Assembly (NCBI GenBank): GCA_041389885.1
Contig: JAWKRB010000018.1
Coordinates: forward strand, 1 to 64,000
Direction: 5' to 3'
DNA length: 64,000 nt
DNA from: JAWKRB01 sp041389885
Lineage (GTDB): Bacteria > Myxococcota_A > Polyangia > Polyangiales > Ga0077539
A program made the position numbers and the translations under genes. This document shows positions 7,976-15,853 of this stretch, in pieces. The notes below the pieces were generated by a model. It had not been told where the DNA came from. It ran no database searches and worked only from the letters and a program-made list of their open reading frames with translations. Within the stretch, counting starts at the first letter, position 1. The number at the start of each line of letters is the position of its first letter.

Positions 7976-10900
7976 ATGTCGAAGAAGACTTGGGCCGCTC
8001 TCCTGATCTCACCGCTCGCGGCCACCGCCGTGGGGTGCAGTGACCCTGCTCCGCTCACCCCGACCGACAGCGGCGCCGATGGATCGACCCCTGACGCCGT
8101 CGATGTCGTGATCGAAGACGTCGGCGCCGACAGCGGCGGGCCGGGGTGTCCCTCGGTGGCCTTCGTGCGGCCCGTTCGCGACGCCACGCTCGGCAGCACC
8201 GACGACCTCGACGGGATGTGCAGCAACGGATTCACCTACAACGTTCAGATCGCGACGAACGCGCCCAACGGCACCACGCTGCAGCTCTGGGTCAACGGTC
8301 GCAACACCGCGAGCGCGACGGTGTCGGGGCCGTCGGTGAGCTTTCCCAACGTCTCGCTGGACGTGGGCGCGCTCTCGTCGCTCGAGGTGCGGCAGGCGGG
8401 CTCAGACACGGCCTGCGGCACGACCTCGGTCCGCGTCGACTGCGCGCTCCCTCGCTGTCAGATCACGGCGCCGATGGGGTCGGCGCTCCTGGCTCGCGAC
8501 AACGCCGGGTCGCCGGGGATGTTCCGCACCGACATCGTGGTCGGCACCGACATCGAAGACGGACAGACCGTGCGTCTCGCGCTGAGCGGCCGCACGCAGC
8601 CGCTCTCGGCGATGGCGACCGGGGGCACCGCGCGCTTCGCGAACGTCGAGCTGACGCCCGACGGCACGTACCTGGCGCGCGCGACCTGCGCGAACCGCGC
8701 GGGCAACGTCGGCACCAGCGCCGAGGTGACGTGGACCGTCGACTCGGTCGGTCCGACCCTCGAGGTCCAGAGCCCGATGCCGATGGGGGTCATCGGCGCC
8801 TCGACCGACGTGAATCCCATGGTCGAGGGCAACCAGTTCCGCGTGTGCGCGCGCAGCGACGCGGCGGGGCAGCGGCTGTGCGCCAGCGTCGCCGGCGCGA
8901 TGCCCGCCGATCCCGCGGGGTGCACCAACGTGCCGAGCTCCACGTCGACCGACGCCTGCGTCGAGGTGACCTGCCCCTCGGGCAACGCGCCCTTCGACGT
9001 CTCGGTCCGCACCCAGGACGCGGCGGGCAACGAGACGACGCAGACCATCGCCGGGCTCCGGTGCCAGTCGGCGCTCCCGAGCGTGCGCGTGGTGTCCCCC
9101 GCCCCCTACGACGCGATGCAGCCCGCGACGATCCTCAACGCGTCGCGGGACAGCGACCCGATGGCGCGGGGCTTTCAGACCGAGATCGTCGCCTGCACCG
9201 ACCGCGTCGCGGGCGAGGCGCGGCTCTTCGTGCTGCCCAACGCCACGGCGGTCGCGACCTCCCAGGTGGCGCCGGTGATGATGGGCGATCCCTGCGCGAC
9301 CCTCGGCATGGGCTTCGTCGGCATCGCGCGCTTCGCGAACGTCACCCTGCCGCAGAGCACGCCCGAGCGCACCAGCCCGAGCGCGCCTGAGCCCACGGGG
9401 CCGCAGGTTCGCGTCGACGTCACCGACTCCACCGGCGACCTCGGTCAGTCCGCCGCGGCGTCGTACTACGTCGACTCCGACCCGCCGCTCATCGCGGTGT
9501 CCAACTGCGGCGCGTTGGTGCGTCCGGGCATGGACGGCAACGCGACCACCGACATCGTCGGCTCGTCCTCGGCGTTCCCGGTGCGGCTGCTCATCGAGCG
9601 CGCCGGCGCGATGTCGCAGGAGATCACGATCAACAGCCCGTCGAACCCGCTGGGCGGCTTTCGTCAGAGCGTGACCCTGGGCTCAGGCACCAACCGCGTC
9701 ACGGCCTCGGCGACGGATCCGGCGGGCAACGCCTCGACGTCGGCGGGGAGCTGCAACATCGAGGTCGGCAACCCGCCCACCCTCCAGTTCACGTCGCCCA
9801 TGGCGCTCCAGCGCTTCACCGTCGCGACGGGTTCGACGACCACCATCACCCTGAGCACCGACGCGCCCGTGGGCACCGCGGTCACCCTCACCGTCGGCTC
9901 CGCGACGCCGATCATGGGCACCGTGGCGACGGGGGGCGTGGTGACCTTCCCGGGGGTCATGCCGCCCGAGGGGCAGGTCGTCATCCAGGCGCGCACCGCG
10001 GACGACGGCACGCGCGGCTTCGGCATGGCGAGCATCTCGGTGGTGGTCGACAATGACCTCCCCGTCGCCCCGCTCGATCTGCCGGGCGTGGTGCCGACGA
10101 CGTTCGCCAGGCGACGCCGCGCGCACGGTGCGCCTCTCGTGGATCGACGGCAGCGACAGCACGACCGGGACGATCTCCTTACGCTGCGCCGCAGCAACGC
10201 GCCGATCACGGCGACGAACTTCGCGATGGCCAGCGTCGTGGCGGTGCCGATCGCGCCCCGCGCGCCGGGGATGATGAACTCCGTCGACGACGCAGCTCCA
10301 GCTCGGTCAAGACAACTACTTCGCGCTCCGCGCCTTCGACGTGGCCGACAACCCCTCGCTCACCGTCGCCTCCAGCGGCGCCGTCCGCGTCGACGTCGTG
10401 GTGCAGCGACTCGACCCCCTCGACATGACCACGTCGGGGGCCATCGGCTCTGGCGTGTCGGGCGGCTCCGACGTGAACGGCGACGGCTTCGCCGACATGG
10501 TCACGGGCTTCGGCGTGCTGCTCAACTCGGGCATCCGCAGCCGCGCGCGCATTCACTTTGGCAGCGCCACCGGGTTCAGCGCGACCAACGTCGCGGACAT
10601 CGTCGGCAGCTCGACCTCGCTGACGGGCCTCTCGGCGGCGAACGTCGGCGACGTGAACGGCGACGGCATCGGCGACGTCGTGGTGGGCGAGGGCGGTCCC
10701 TTCGGAACCGGCGCGAACGCGGGTCGACTCTTGATCTTCTTCGGTCGCCGACTGGTGCGGGTGCCGATGAACATCCCGTCGACCTCGGCGGATGTGGTCA
10801 TCGAGGGCGGCTCCACGCCTACCGTGCAGGGCGCGATGGTGAACCTCGCCGTGGGTAGCTTCGCCCGCGACGTGGCGCGCATCGGCGACTTCGACGGCGA

Positions 10901-11815
10901 CGGCATCAACGACATCGCGGCGACGATCCGGGCGCGCGCGATGGCCGACAACCCCCGCGGCGCGGTGGTGGTGTTCCGCGGTCGCCGACCGGTCGTCGAC
11001 GACGGCGAACGACGCCGACTTGTCGCGATGAACACCCATCGCCGAGCCCAACTTCGGCGTGAACCCGCCGCGGGCGGGCGGCTCATCGGTAGCGACACCT
11101 CGCGACGACCTCGTGGTCGGCATGGGGTCGGCGCCAGCGCACCGGGCGCGTCTTCGCGTAAGTGTTCGCCTACCGCGACCTCGCGACGCCGGTGCGCATC
11201 ACCAACGCCGCGAGCGCGGCACCTTCATGCGAGAGGGCCTGACGCTCAACGGCGCCCTCAACACCGGCAGTACACCGGCGCCGGCGTCGGTGACATCAAC
11301 GGCGACGGCCCGCGCCGACCTCGCCATCGGCAACGGGCGCGGGCACCGCGGGCGGCGCCATTCTCTACTACGGCACCGCCGACGGCTCGCTCGTGGCGCT
11401 GGTCATTCCGCCTCGGCGCGAACACCGCGGCCCTCGGCAGCGCTTCGCGGCGGTCGACAGCGGCCTGGGGCGCCCCTCGATGCTGCTCGGGCGCGACCGC
11501 GCGCCGACCTCGTCGCCGCGCCGGTCAAGGGCGAGCTCACCGGCCAGGTCGCCTGCGGCGAGCCCCGCGCGTATTGACCGGTCGCGCCGACTGACGGGCG
11601 TGACCTGGGGCGCGCTGACCGAACGGTCAGCATGTCCGACGGATACACCTTCGCCCCGCGGCGTGCAGGGGGCGTCTCCTGGCTCGGCGACATCATCGAC
11701 GGCGACGGCTTCGTCACCTCGCCTACGGCTTCGGGCGCGTCGATTCCACGCTTGGCACCACTGGCAGCTCGGTCTACGTGGATCCGCTGGAGGGATCCCC
11801 GAAGGAGAATCATGA
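7976..11815 (+). CDS. FG-GAP-repeat lipoprotein with Ig-like domains (multiple frame breaks)
   Basis: It begins with a lipoprotein signal (MSKKTWAALLISPLAATAVGC, Cys21) and an Asp/Gly-rich linker. About 650 residues of repeated beta-sandwich-like segments follow (TDIVVGTDIEDGQTVRLAL, ATDPAGNAS and similar). From about 10090 the coding frame changes repeatedly; integrin-like FG-GAP units (GGSDVNGDGFADMV, NVGDVNGDGIGDVVVG, RIGDFDGDGINDIA, GVGDINGDG) continue in shifting frames to about 11800. SSVYVDPLEGSP close to 11770-11800 looks like the C-terminus. The gene is one unit broken by many indels. It is a large exported calcium-binding-type propeller protein of unknown partner, lying between the radical SAM gene and the precursor peptide. 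Confidence 0.7.
11614..11631. repeat. Palindrome GCTGACCG-AA-CGGTCAGC
   Basis: Perfect 8-bp arms around AA. It matches the TGACCGNNCGGTCA element found repeatedly between 18.7 and 31 kb. Here it lies near the 3' end of the FG-GAP gene, about 180 bases upstream of the precursor peptide. It may be the outlying member of the family, or simply coding sequence. Confidence 0.45.
11802..11807 (+). promoter_or_regulatory. Shine-Dalgarno AAGGAG deciding the precursor peptide start
   Basis: AAGGAG lies seven bases before ATG 11815 and four before ATG 11812. This selects the tandem ATGs as the translation start and argues against reading the peptide as the tail of the longer open frame that begins at 11632. 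Confidence 0.7.
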
Positions 11816-11970
11816 TGAACTCGCACAACTCAGAGTCCCCGACGGCGGATCGCGAGGCCTACGAGAGCCCGGAGGTGATCGAAGACCTCCCCCTCGAGTC
11901 GATGTCGCTCGCGTGCAACAGCAAGTTCGACACCTCGTGCCCCGACGGCGGCCTCGGCGATCCGTCCTGA
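11815..11970 (+). CDS. Candidate RiPP precursor peptide
   Basis: 51 residues from ATG 11815 (52 from ATG 11812). The leader-like part is acidic (SPTADREAYESPEVIEDLPL); the last part, ACNSKFDTSCPDGGLGDPS, is small, Gly-rich and has its only two cysteines seven residues apart. The YxxP placed mid-leader recalls the RRE-binding motif of lasso leaders. The C-terminal residue is Ser, as in precursors phosphorylated by HPr-kinase-like enzymes. It has the strongest Shine-Dalgarno sequence of this locus and is followed after 37 bases by a convergent nucleotidyltransferase gene. No database similarity is claimed; the call rests on size, composition and neighbours. Confidence 0.7.
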   Translation: MNSHNSESPTADREAYESPEVIEDLPLESMSLACNSKFDTSCPDGGLGDPS

Positions 11971-12007
11971 GCGCCGCGCTCCCTCCGCGACGAGCCCCCG
12001 CCTGCGC

Positions 12008-12862
12008 CTAGCGCGGCGGGGTCGCCAGGCCCACCCTGCGAACCACCCAGCGCGCCGCCCTCGCGGAGAGGATCGCCGCGTTCGCGACGACCTCCTCCCC
12101 CGACCGGTACAGCATCCGCCTCGGCGCGTAGGCGAGGTACGGGTGCGCGCGCAGCCTGGGCATCAGCGCGAGCGCCGCGGCGGCGACGAGGTCGGCGCGG
12201 CGGTCTTCGCCCAGCGCGGCGAGCACGCGCCCGGCGTGGCCCTGACCCGGCGAGCGCAGCGCGAGGCGCAGGGCGTATCGGGCGACGCGGTCCATGCCAT
12301 GCGCGCGGAGGTGGGCGGCGGCGGCGGCGGGATCGACGGCGAGGCGCTCGGCGACGCGGGGGAGGTCGTCGAGGCGGGGAGACTCCACCGACCACGACGC
12401 GAAGCCCGCGTGGAGGAGCACGTGGGCGTAGAGGTCCAGCGGGCACATGCGCGCGACGGGGGTCGCGAAGCCGGCGACGTCGCGGGTCGCGCGGGCGAAG
12501 AGGCCCTCGGCGTCGAGGTCGAAGTAGTCCGGGTAGAAGAGCTGCCAGTGAAGGTCGACGAGGACCTTGTGTCTCGGGTGCCGAAAGCACCGCTGGCGCT
12601 CGCCGAACTCAAGGAACATCGGCGCGAAGCCCGCGGCCTCGAGGGCCTCGTGGGCCGCGCGCACGTCGCGGCCGCGCACGAGGAGGTCGATGTCGCCCAC
12701 CGTGCGCTCGGCGGGGTCGTCGTAGGCGACGCGGCGCAGCAGCACGCCCTTGAGGGGCATCACCTCGACGCCCGCGTCGCGCAGCGCGATCAGCGCGTCG
12801 CGGAGCACGGCCTCGGTGGCGGCGTGGTGGGCGACGCGAGCGATCTGTTCCCTTCGGTTCAT
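12008..12862 (-). CDS. Nucleotidyltransferase-family protein (NTP_transf_5 type)
   Basis: 284 residues from ATG (12860-12862); the open frame extends upstream but enters the trmO coding region. VMPLKGVLLRRVAY (35-48) and the TVGDIDLLV motif (54-62) with the paired Asp57/Asp59 are the active-site hallmarks of this nucleotidyltransferase family. HKVLVDLHWQLF follows. Members occur in lasso and other RiPP loci with HPr-kinase-like and S24/S26-like genes, where they are thought to modify the peptide tail after phosphorylation. It is convergent with the precursor peptide, so it is transcribed separately. The substrate is unproven. Confidence 0.78.
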   Translation of the reverse strand: MNRREQIARVAHHAATEAVLRDALIALRDAGVEVMPLKGVLLRRVAYDDPAERTVGDIDLLVRGRDVRAAHEALEAAGFAPMFLEFGERQRCFRHPRHKVLVDLHWQLFYPDYFDLDAEGLFARATRDVAGFATPVARMCPLDLYAHVLLHAGFASWSVESPRLDDLPRVAERLAVDPAAAAAHLRAHGMDRVARYALRLALRSPGQGHAGRVLAALGEDRRADLVAAAALALMPRLRAHPYLAYAPRRMLYRSGEEVVANAAILSARAARWVVRRVGLATPPR

Positions 12863-12887
12863 CGCGGGCTGAGGGTACCCTGAGCGG

Positions 12888-13658
12888 GTGACGCAGCGCC
12901 GCGATCTACTCCGCGAGGGCGACGCGCCGTGGAGCTTCTCGCCCATCGGCGTCGCGCGCACCGTCTTTCGCAAGAAGTACAGCATCCCTCGGCAGCCCGG
13001 GCTCTGCCCCAGCGCGCGGGGCACGCTCGAGTTCCTCCCCGACCCCTCGATCCAGGCCGCGCTGCGGGGCATCGAGGGCTTCTCGCACCTCTGGGTGGTG
13101 TACGTGTTTCACGCCACGGGCTCCGCGGGGTGGAAGCCGGGGATTCGCGCTCCGCGGCTGGGCGGCGCGCAGAAGGTCGGCGTGCTCGCGAGCCGGTCTC
13201 CGCACCGCCCCAACCCCATCGGTCTCTCGGTGGTCGAGCTGATCGAGGCGAAGCTCGATCACCCCGAGGGTCCGCGCCTCGAGGTGCGCGGGGTCGACCT
13301 GCTCGACGGCTCGCCGGTGCTCGACGTGAAGCCCTACCTCGCCTACGCCGACAGCCTCCCCAAGGCGCGCGCGGGCTGGGCGCACGAGCCGCTGCGCCGC
13401 GTGAGCGTGCGCTTCTCCCGCGCGGCGTCGCGGAGGGTGAAGGAGCTCGAGGGGGAGCTCCCGGAGCTCCGCGCGATGATTCGCGAGCTGCTCTCGCTCG
13501 ACCCGCGGCCTGCGCACCAGCAGCGGAGCCTCCCCATCGGGGCGCCGCACGCGGTGGGCACGCGCTGGGGCTTCACGGTGCTCGACCAGGAGGTGCGCTG
13601 GGTGATCACCGAGGGCGGGGTCGAGGTCGTCGAGGTCGCGCCGCCGCGCGAGGGGTGA
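12888..13658 (+). CDS. trmO: tRNA (adenine(37)-N6)-methyltransferase, TrmO/TsaA family
   Basis: 256 residues from GTG 12888. FSPIGVARTVF, PSARGTLEF, GIEGFSHLWVVYVFH and ASRSPHRPNPIGLSVVEL are the conserved TrmO blocks; LDGSPVLDVKPYLAYAD completes the SAM-binding barrel. TrmO methylates N6-threonylcarbamoyladenosine at position 37 of certain tRNAs. A C-terminal extension of about 70 residues (to VEVAPPREG) matches the usual accessory domain. It is divergent from the nucleotidyltransferase, with 25 bases between the starts, so the two genes share a promoter region. Confidence 0.9.
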   Translation: MTQRRDLLREGDAPWSFSPIGVARTVFRKKYSIPRQPGLCPSARGTLEFLPDPSIQAALRGIEGFSHLWVVYVFHATGSAGWKPGIRAPRLGGAQKVGVLASRSPHRPNPIGLSVVELIEAKLDHPEGPRLEVRGVDLLDGSPVLDVKPYLAYADSLPKARAGWAHEPLRRVSVRFSRAASRRVKELEGELPELRAMIRELLSLDPRPAHQQRSLPIGAPHAVGTRWGFTVLDQEVRWVITEGGVEVVEVAPPREG

Positions 13659-13662
13659 GCGG

Positions 13663-14499
13663 TCAGGCGGGCTCGAGGCCGGCGTCGGCGAGGTACCGCC
13701 GCGCGAGGTCGATGGTGTCGCGCTTGAGCGGGTGAAAGTCGCGCTCGAAGTACTCGCGCAGCCCGCGGAGGAAGACGTCGCGGGCGATGCTCCGCGGCGA
13801 GGACCGCAGGGTGTGCACGTCGTGGCCGCGCAGGGGGCGACCCGCGCGGTGGTCCTGGTAGATCAGGTGCGCGGTGGCGGCGAACCAGAAGGCGCCCAGA
13901 CCCAGCGTCGCGAGGATCATCCCCAGCGCGCGGGTGCGGTACCGCGGGTCGACCTTCGTCAGCACGTCGAAGGCGACGGCGCGGTGCTCGATCTCTTCGG
14001 CCGCGTGCCACATCAGCAGGTCGCGCATCGCGGGGTGCGCGGCGTTCGGGAGCACGCCGTCGGTGAGCGCGCCCTCGGCCATGATGGCCGTGTAGTGCTC
14101 CAGCGCGACGGTCACCGACAGCGCCATCTCGCGCGAGAACTTCGGCTCGAGGACCTTGAACGCGAGGTGCTCGTACCACGCCAGAAAGCGGTCGACCTCG
14201 TAGCCCTGGGCGCGCATGGCGTCGAACCAGTCCTCGTGCGCGCGGGCGTGGCGACCCTCCTGCCCGCAGAACCCGCGCACCGCCTCGAGCTCCACCGGAT
14301 CGGTGACCCGGTCGAGGTAGCGCCGCACGCTCCGCACGAAGAAGCGCTCCCCCGCGGGAAAGAGCAGGTTCGCGCCGTTGGCGATGTGCGTCGCCAGGCC
14401 GCTCTCCGCGAGCCAGTGCCGGGGAACCTCTCCAAACTCAAAGCGCGGCGAGCGCGGGCGAATCGGCCGGGGTGCCTGAGCCTCTTGAGTCGTCTCCAT
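13663..14499 (-). CDS. Predicted metal-dependent hydrolase (COG3687 type)
   Basis: 278 residues from the ATG at 14497-14499; the longer frame to 14526 crosses the operator-like sequence. It is rich in His and Glu pairs placed as in di-iron/metal hydrolase helical bundles: GRHARAHEDWF, VTVALEHYTAIM, WHAAEEIEHRAVAFD. One membrane-like helix (ALGMILATLGLGAFWFAATAHL) follows. No substrate is known for this family. It is divergently transcribed from a TetR regulator, which likely controls it. Confidence 0.8.
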   Translation of the reverse strand: METTQEAQAPRPIRPRSPRFEFGEVPRHWLAESGLATHIANGANLLFPAGERFFVRSVRRYLDRVTDPVELEAVRGFCGQEGRHARAHEDWFDAMRAQGYEVDRFLAWYEHLAFKVLEPKFSREMALSVTVALEHYTAIMAEGALTDGVLPNAAHPAMRDLLMWHAAEEIEHRAVAFDVLTKVDPRYRTRALGMILATLGLGAFWFAATAHLIYQDHRAGRPLRGHDVHTLRSSPRSIARDVFLRGLREYFERDFHPLKRDTIDLARRYLADAGLEPA

Positions 14500-14518
14500 C
14501 GCCCGAGAGTAGTCTCTA

Positions 14519-14533
14519 TTGAACATTAGTCAA
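14519..14533. promoter_or_regulatory. Candidate TetR operator TTGA-N7-TCAA
   Basis: TTGAACATTAGTCAA lies between the divergent starts of the hydrolase (14499) and the TetR gene (14582), in an unusually AT-rich 82-base gap. The spaced inverted repeat (4-bp arms) resembles operators of TetR regulators of fatty-acid-type genes. Inferred from sequence and position only. Confidence 0.45.
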
Positions 14534-14581
14534 CATCGGGAATTGCGCGGTGATGCCAGCGTCGCGGGATATAAGCGACGC

Positions 14582-15214
14582 ATGGCTTCAGGCGAGCGCG
14601 CGGGTCGAGCCCCTCGCGGCAAGGCGACGCGAGAGCGCATGGACAACGACGCGCGTCGAGCGCAGCTCCTCGCCCTGGGCCTCGAGGTCTTCGCGACCCA
14701 CGCCTACGACGAGGTCTCGATCGAAGACCTCGCGGAGCGGGCGGGCATCTCGAAAGGCTTGCTGTACCACTACTTTCCGACGAAGCGGGACTACTACGCC
14801 GCGACCGTGCGCGAGGCCGCGCGGCAGCTGCTCTCGCTCACCGACCTGCCCGACTCCATCGCGCCCGCCGAGCGCCTGCACGAGGGCCTCGCGCGCTACC
14901 TCCGCTTCGTCGAGCGCCACGCGTCGGCGTACAGCACCCTGCTCCGCGGCGGCATCGGCAGCGACCCCGAGGTGGCCGCGGTGATCGAAGAGACGCGGCA
15001 GGCCCTGCTCGCGCGCATCGTCCGCGGCCTCGGCGAGGTCGACCCTACCCTCCGCCTCACGCTCCGCGGCTGGATCGGCTTCGTCGAGGCCACGAGCCTC
15101 GAGTGGCTCGACCGCCGCGAGCTGGATCGCGACGAGATGCTCGCGCTGTGGATCGCGGCGCTGCTCCGCCTCACGCCGGGCCTCGCCGAGCGCGTCGCGG
15201 CGTCAGCGGGCTGA
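14582..15214 (+). CDS. TetR-family transcriptional regulator
   Basis: 210 residues from ATG 14582; the longer frame from 14519 would include the operator-like site. The helix-turn-helix spans about 35-65 (VSIEDLAERAGISKGLLYHYFPTKRDYY is split here as VSIEDLAERAGISKG / LLYHYFPTKRDYY), the typical TetR recognition helix. The ligand domain (about 75-205) is not informative on effector. It is divergent from the metal-dependent hydrolase and ends overlapping the PEGA gene by 12 bases tail to tail. Confidence 0.88.
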   Translation: MASGERAGRAPRGKATRERMDNDARRAQLLALGLEVFATHAYDEVSIEDLAERAGISKGLLYHYFPTKRDYYAATVREAARQLLSLTDLPDSIAPAERLHEGLARYLRFVERHASAYSTLLRGGIGSDPEVAAVIEETRQALLARIVRGLGEVDPTLRLTLRGWIGFVEATSLEWLDRRELDRDEMLALWIAALLRLTPGLAERVAASAG

Positions 15215-15781
15215 CGCGGCGGGGCGGAGCCGCACCGACGCGCGGGTCACGGCTCCGGCGCGCACCTCGAGCCGCCGCGAGAAGGGCTCGTAGCCCTCGG
15301 CGCGCACCTCGATCACGGCGTCGCCCGCCTCGACCCTGGTCGGCGCGCGCATCGGGAGCGTCGCCGCCACGCGCCCGTCGACGCGCAGCTCGGCGCCGTC
15401 GACGTTGGCCGCGACGAAGAGTCGCCCGAGGTGCCGCGCGATCTCTTCGAGCGCCCCGTCGAGCACGGCCCGGTGTCGGCTCACCCAGGGGTCGTCGGCC
15501 GCGCGCAGCGAGAACTCGAGGTGCGACGCGGCGTCGAGCCAGCGCGAGTTGGCCTGCTCCGCGAGGGCGAGCTGCGCCACCACCCTGGGGGTCGCCGAGC
15601 GCCGGTGGGCCTGGCGAAACGTCGCCAGCGCGGCGACGTCGTGGCCCTCGGTGCGCTCGCGCACGCCCTGGGCGAGGAGCGCCTCGAGGGTGGGGTCGAC
15701 CGCCGGCCTCGAGGGGCCGGCCGCGCACCCGATCGCGGCCGCCGTGAGCGCGACCCATCGCCAGTCGGTCATCGCCCCCAT
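15203..15781 (-). CDS. PEGA-domain lipoprotein
   Basis: 192 residues. The signal sequence ends in AAAIGC (lipobox). A helical TPR-like part follows (TLEALLAQGVRERTEG, ATFRQAHRRSATP…), then a C-terminal PEGA-type beta domain (LFVAANVDGAELRVDGRVAA, VIEVRAEGYEPFSRRLEV). PEGA proteins are surface or periplasmic and common beside Ser/Thr kinases in myxobacteria; here the kinase at 15854 is divergent, 72 bases away. An alternative internal start is the ATG four codons in (MTDWRW). Confidence 0.75.
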   Translation of the reverse strand: MGAMTDWRWVALTAAAIGCAAGPSRPAVDPTLEALLAQGVRERTEGHDVAALATFRQAHRRSATPRVVAQLALAEQANSRWLDAASHLEFSLRAADDPWVSRHRAVLDGALEEIARHLGRLFVAANVDGAELRVDGRVAATLPMRAPTRVEAGDAVIEVRAEGYEPFSRRLEVRAGAVTRASVRLRPAASAR

Positions 15782-15853
15782 GCGATCCCAGGATCGCCGC
15801 GGAGGTCAAGCGAGACCCTCGCCGCGCGCGTCGGTGGTACCCTCGCGGCGCGA

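Noticed and set aside
11632..11811. Reading the precursor as a 112-residue protein from ATG 11632
   Set aside because: The upstream part is the frame-shifted end of the FG-GAP gene; AAGGAG fits the tandem ATGs at 11812/11815.
4326..12862. Labelling the locus as a standard lasso peptide cluster
   Set aside because: No lasso cyclase or B2-type leader protease was found and the maturase is a radical SAM enzyme.
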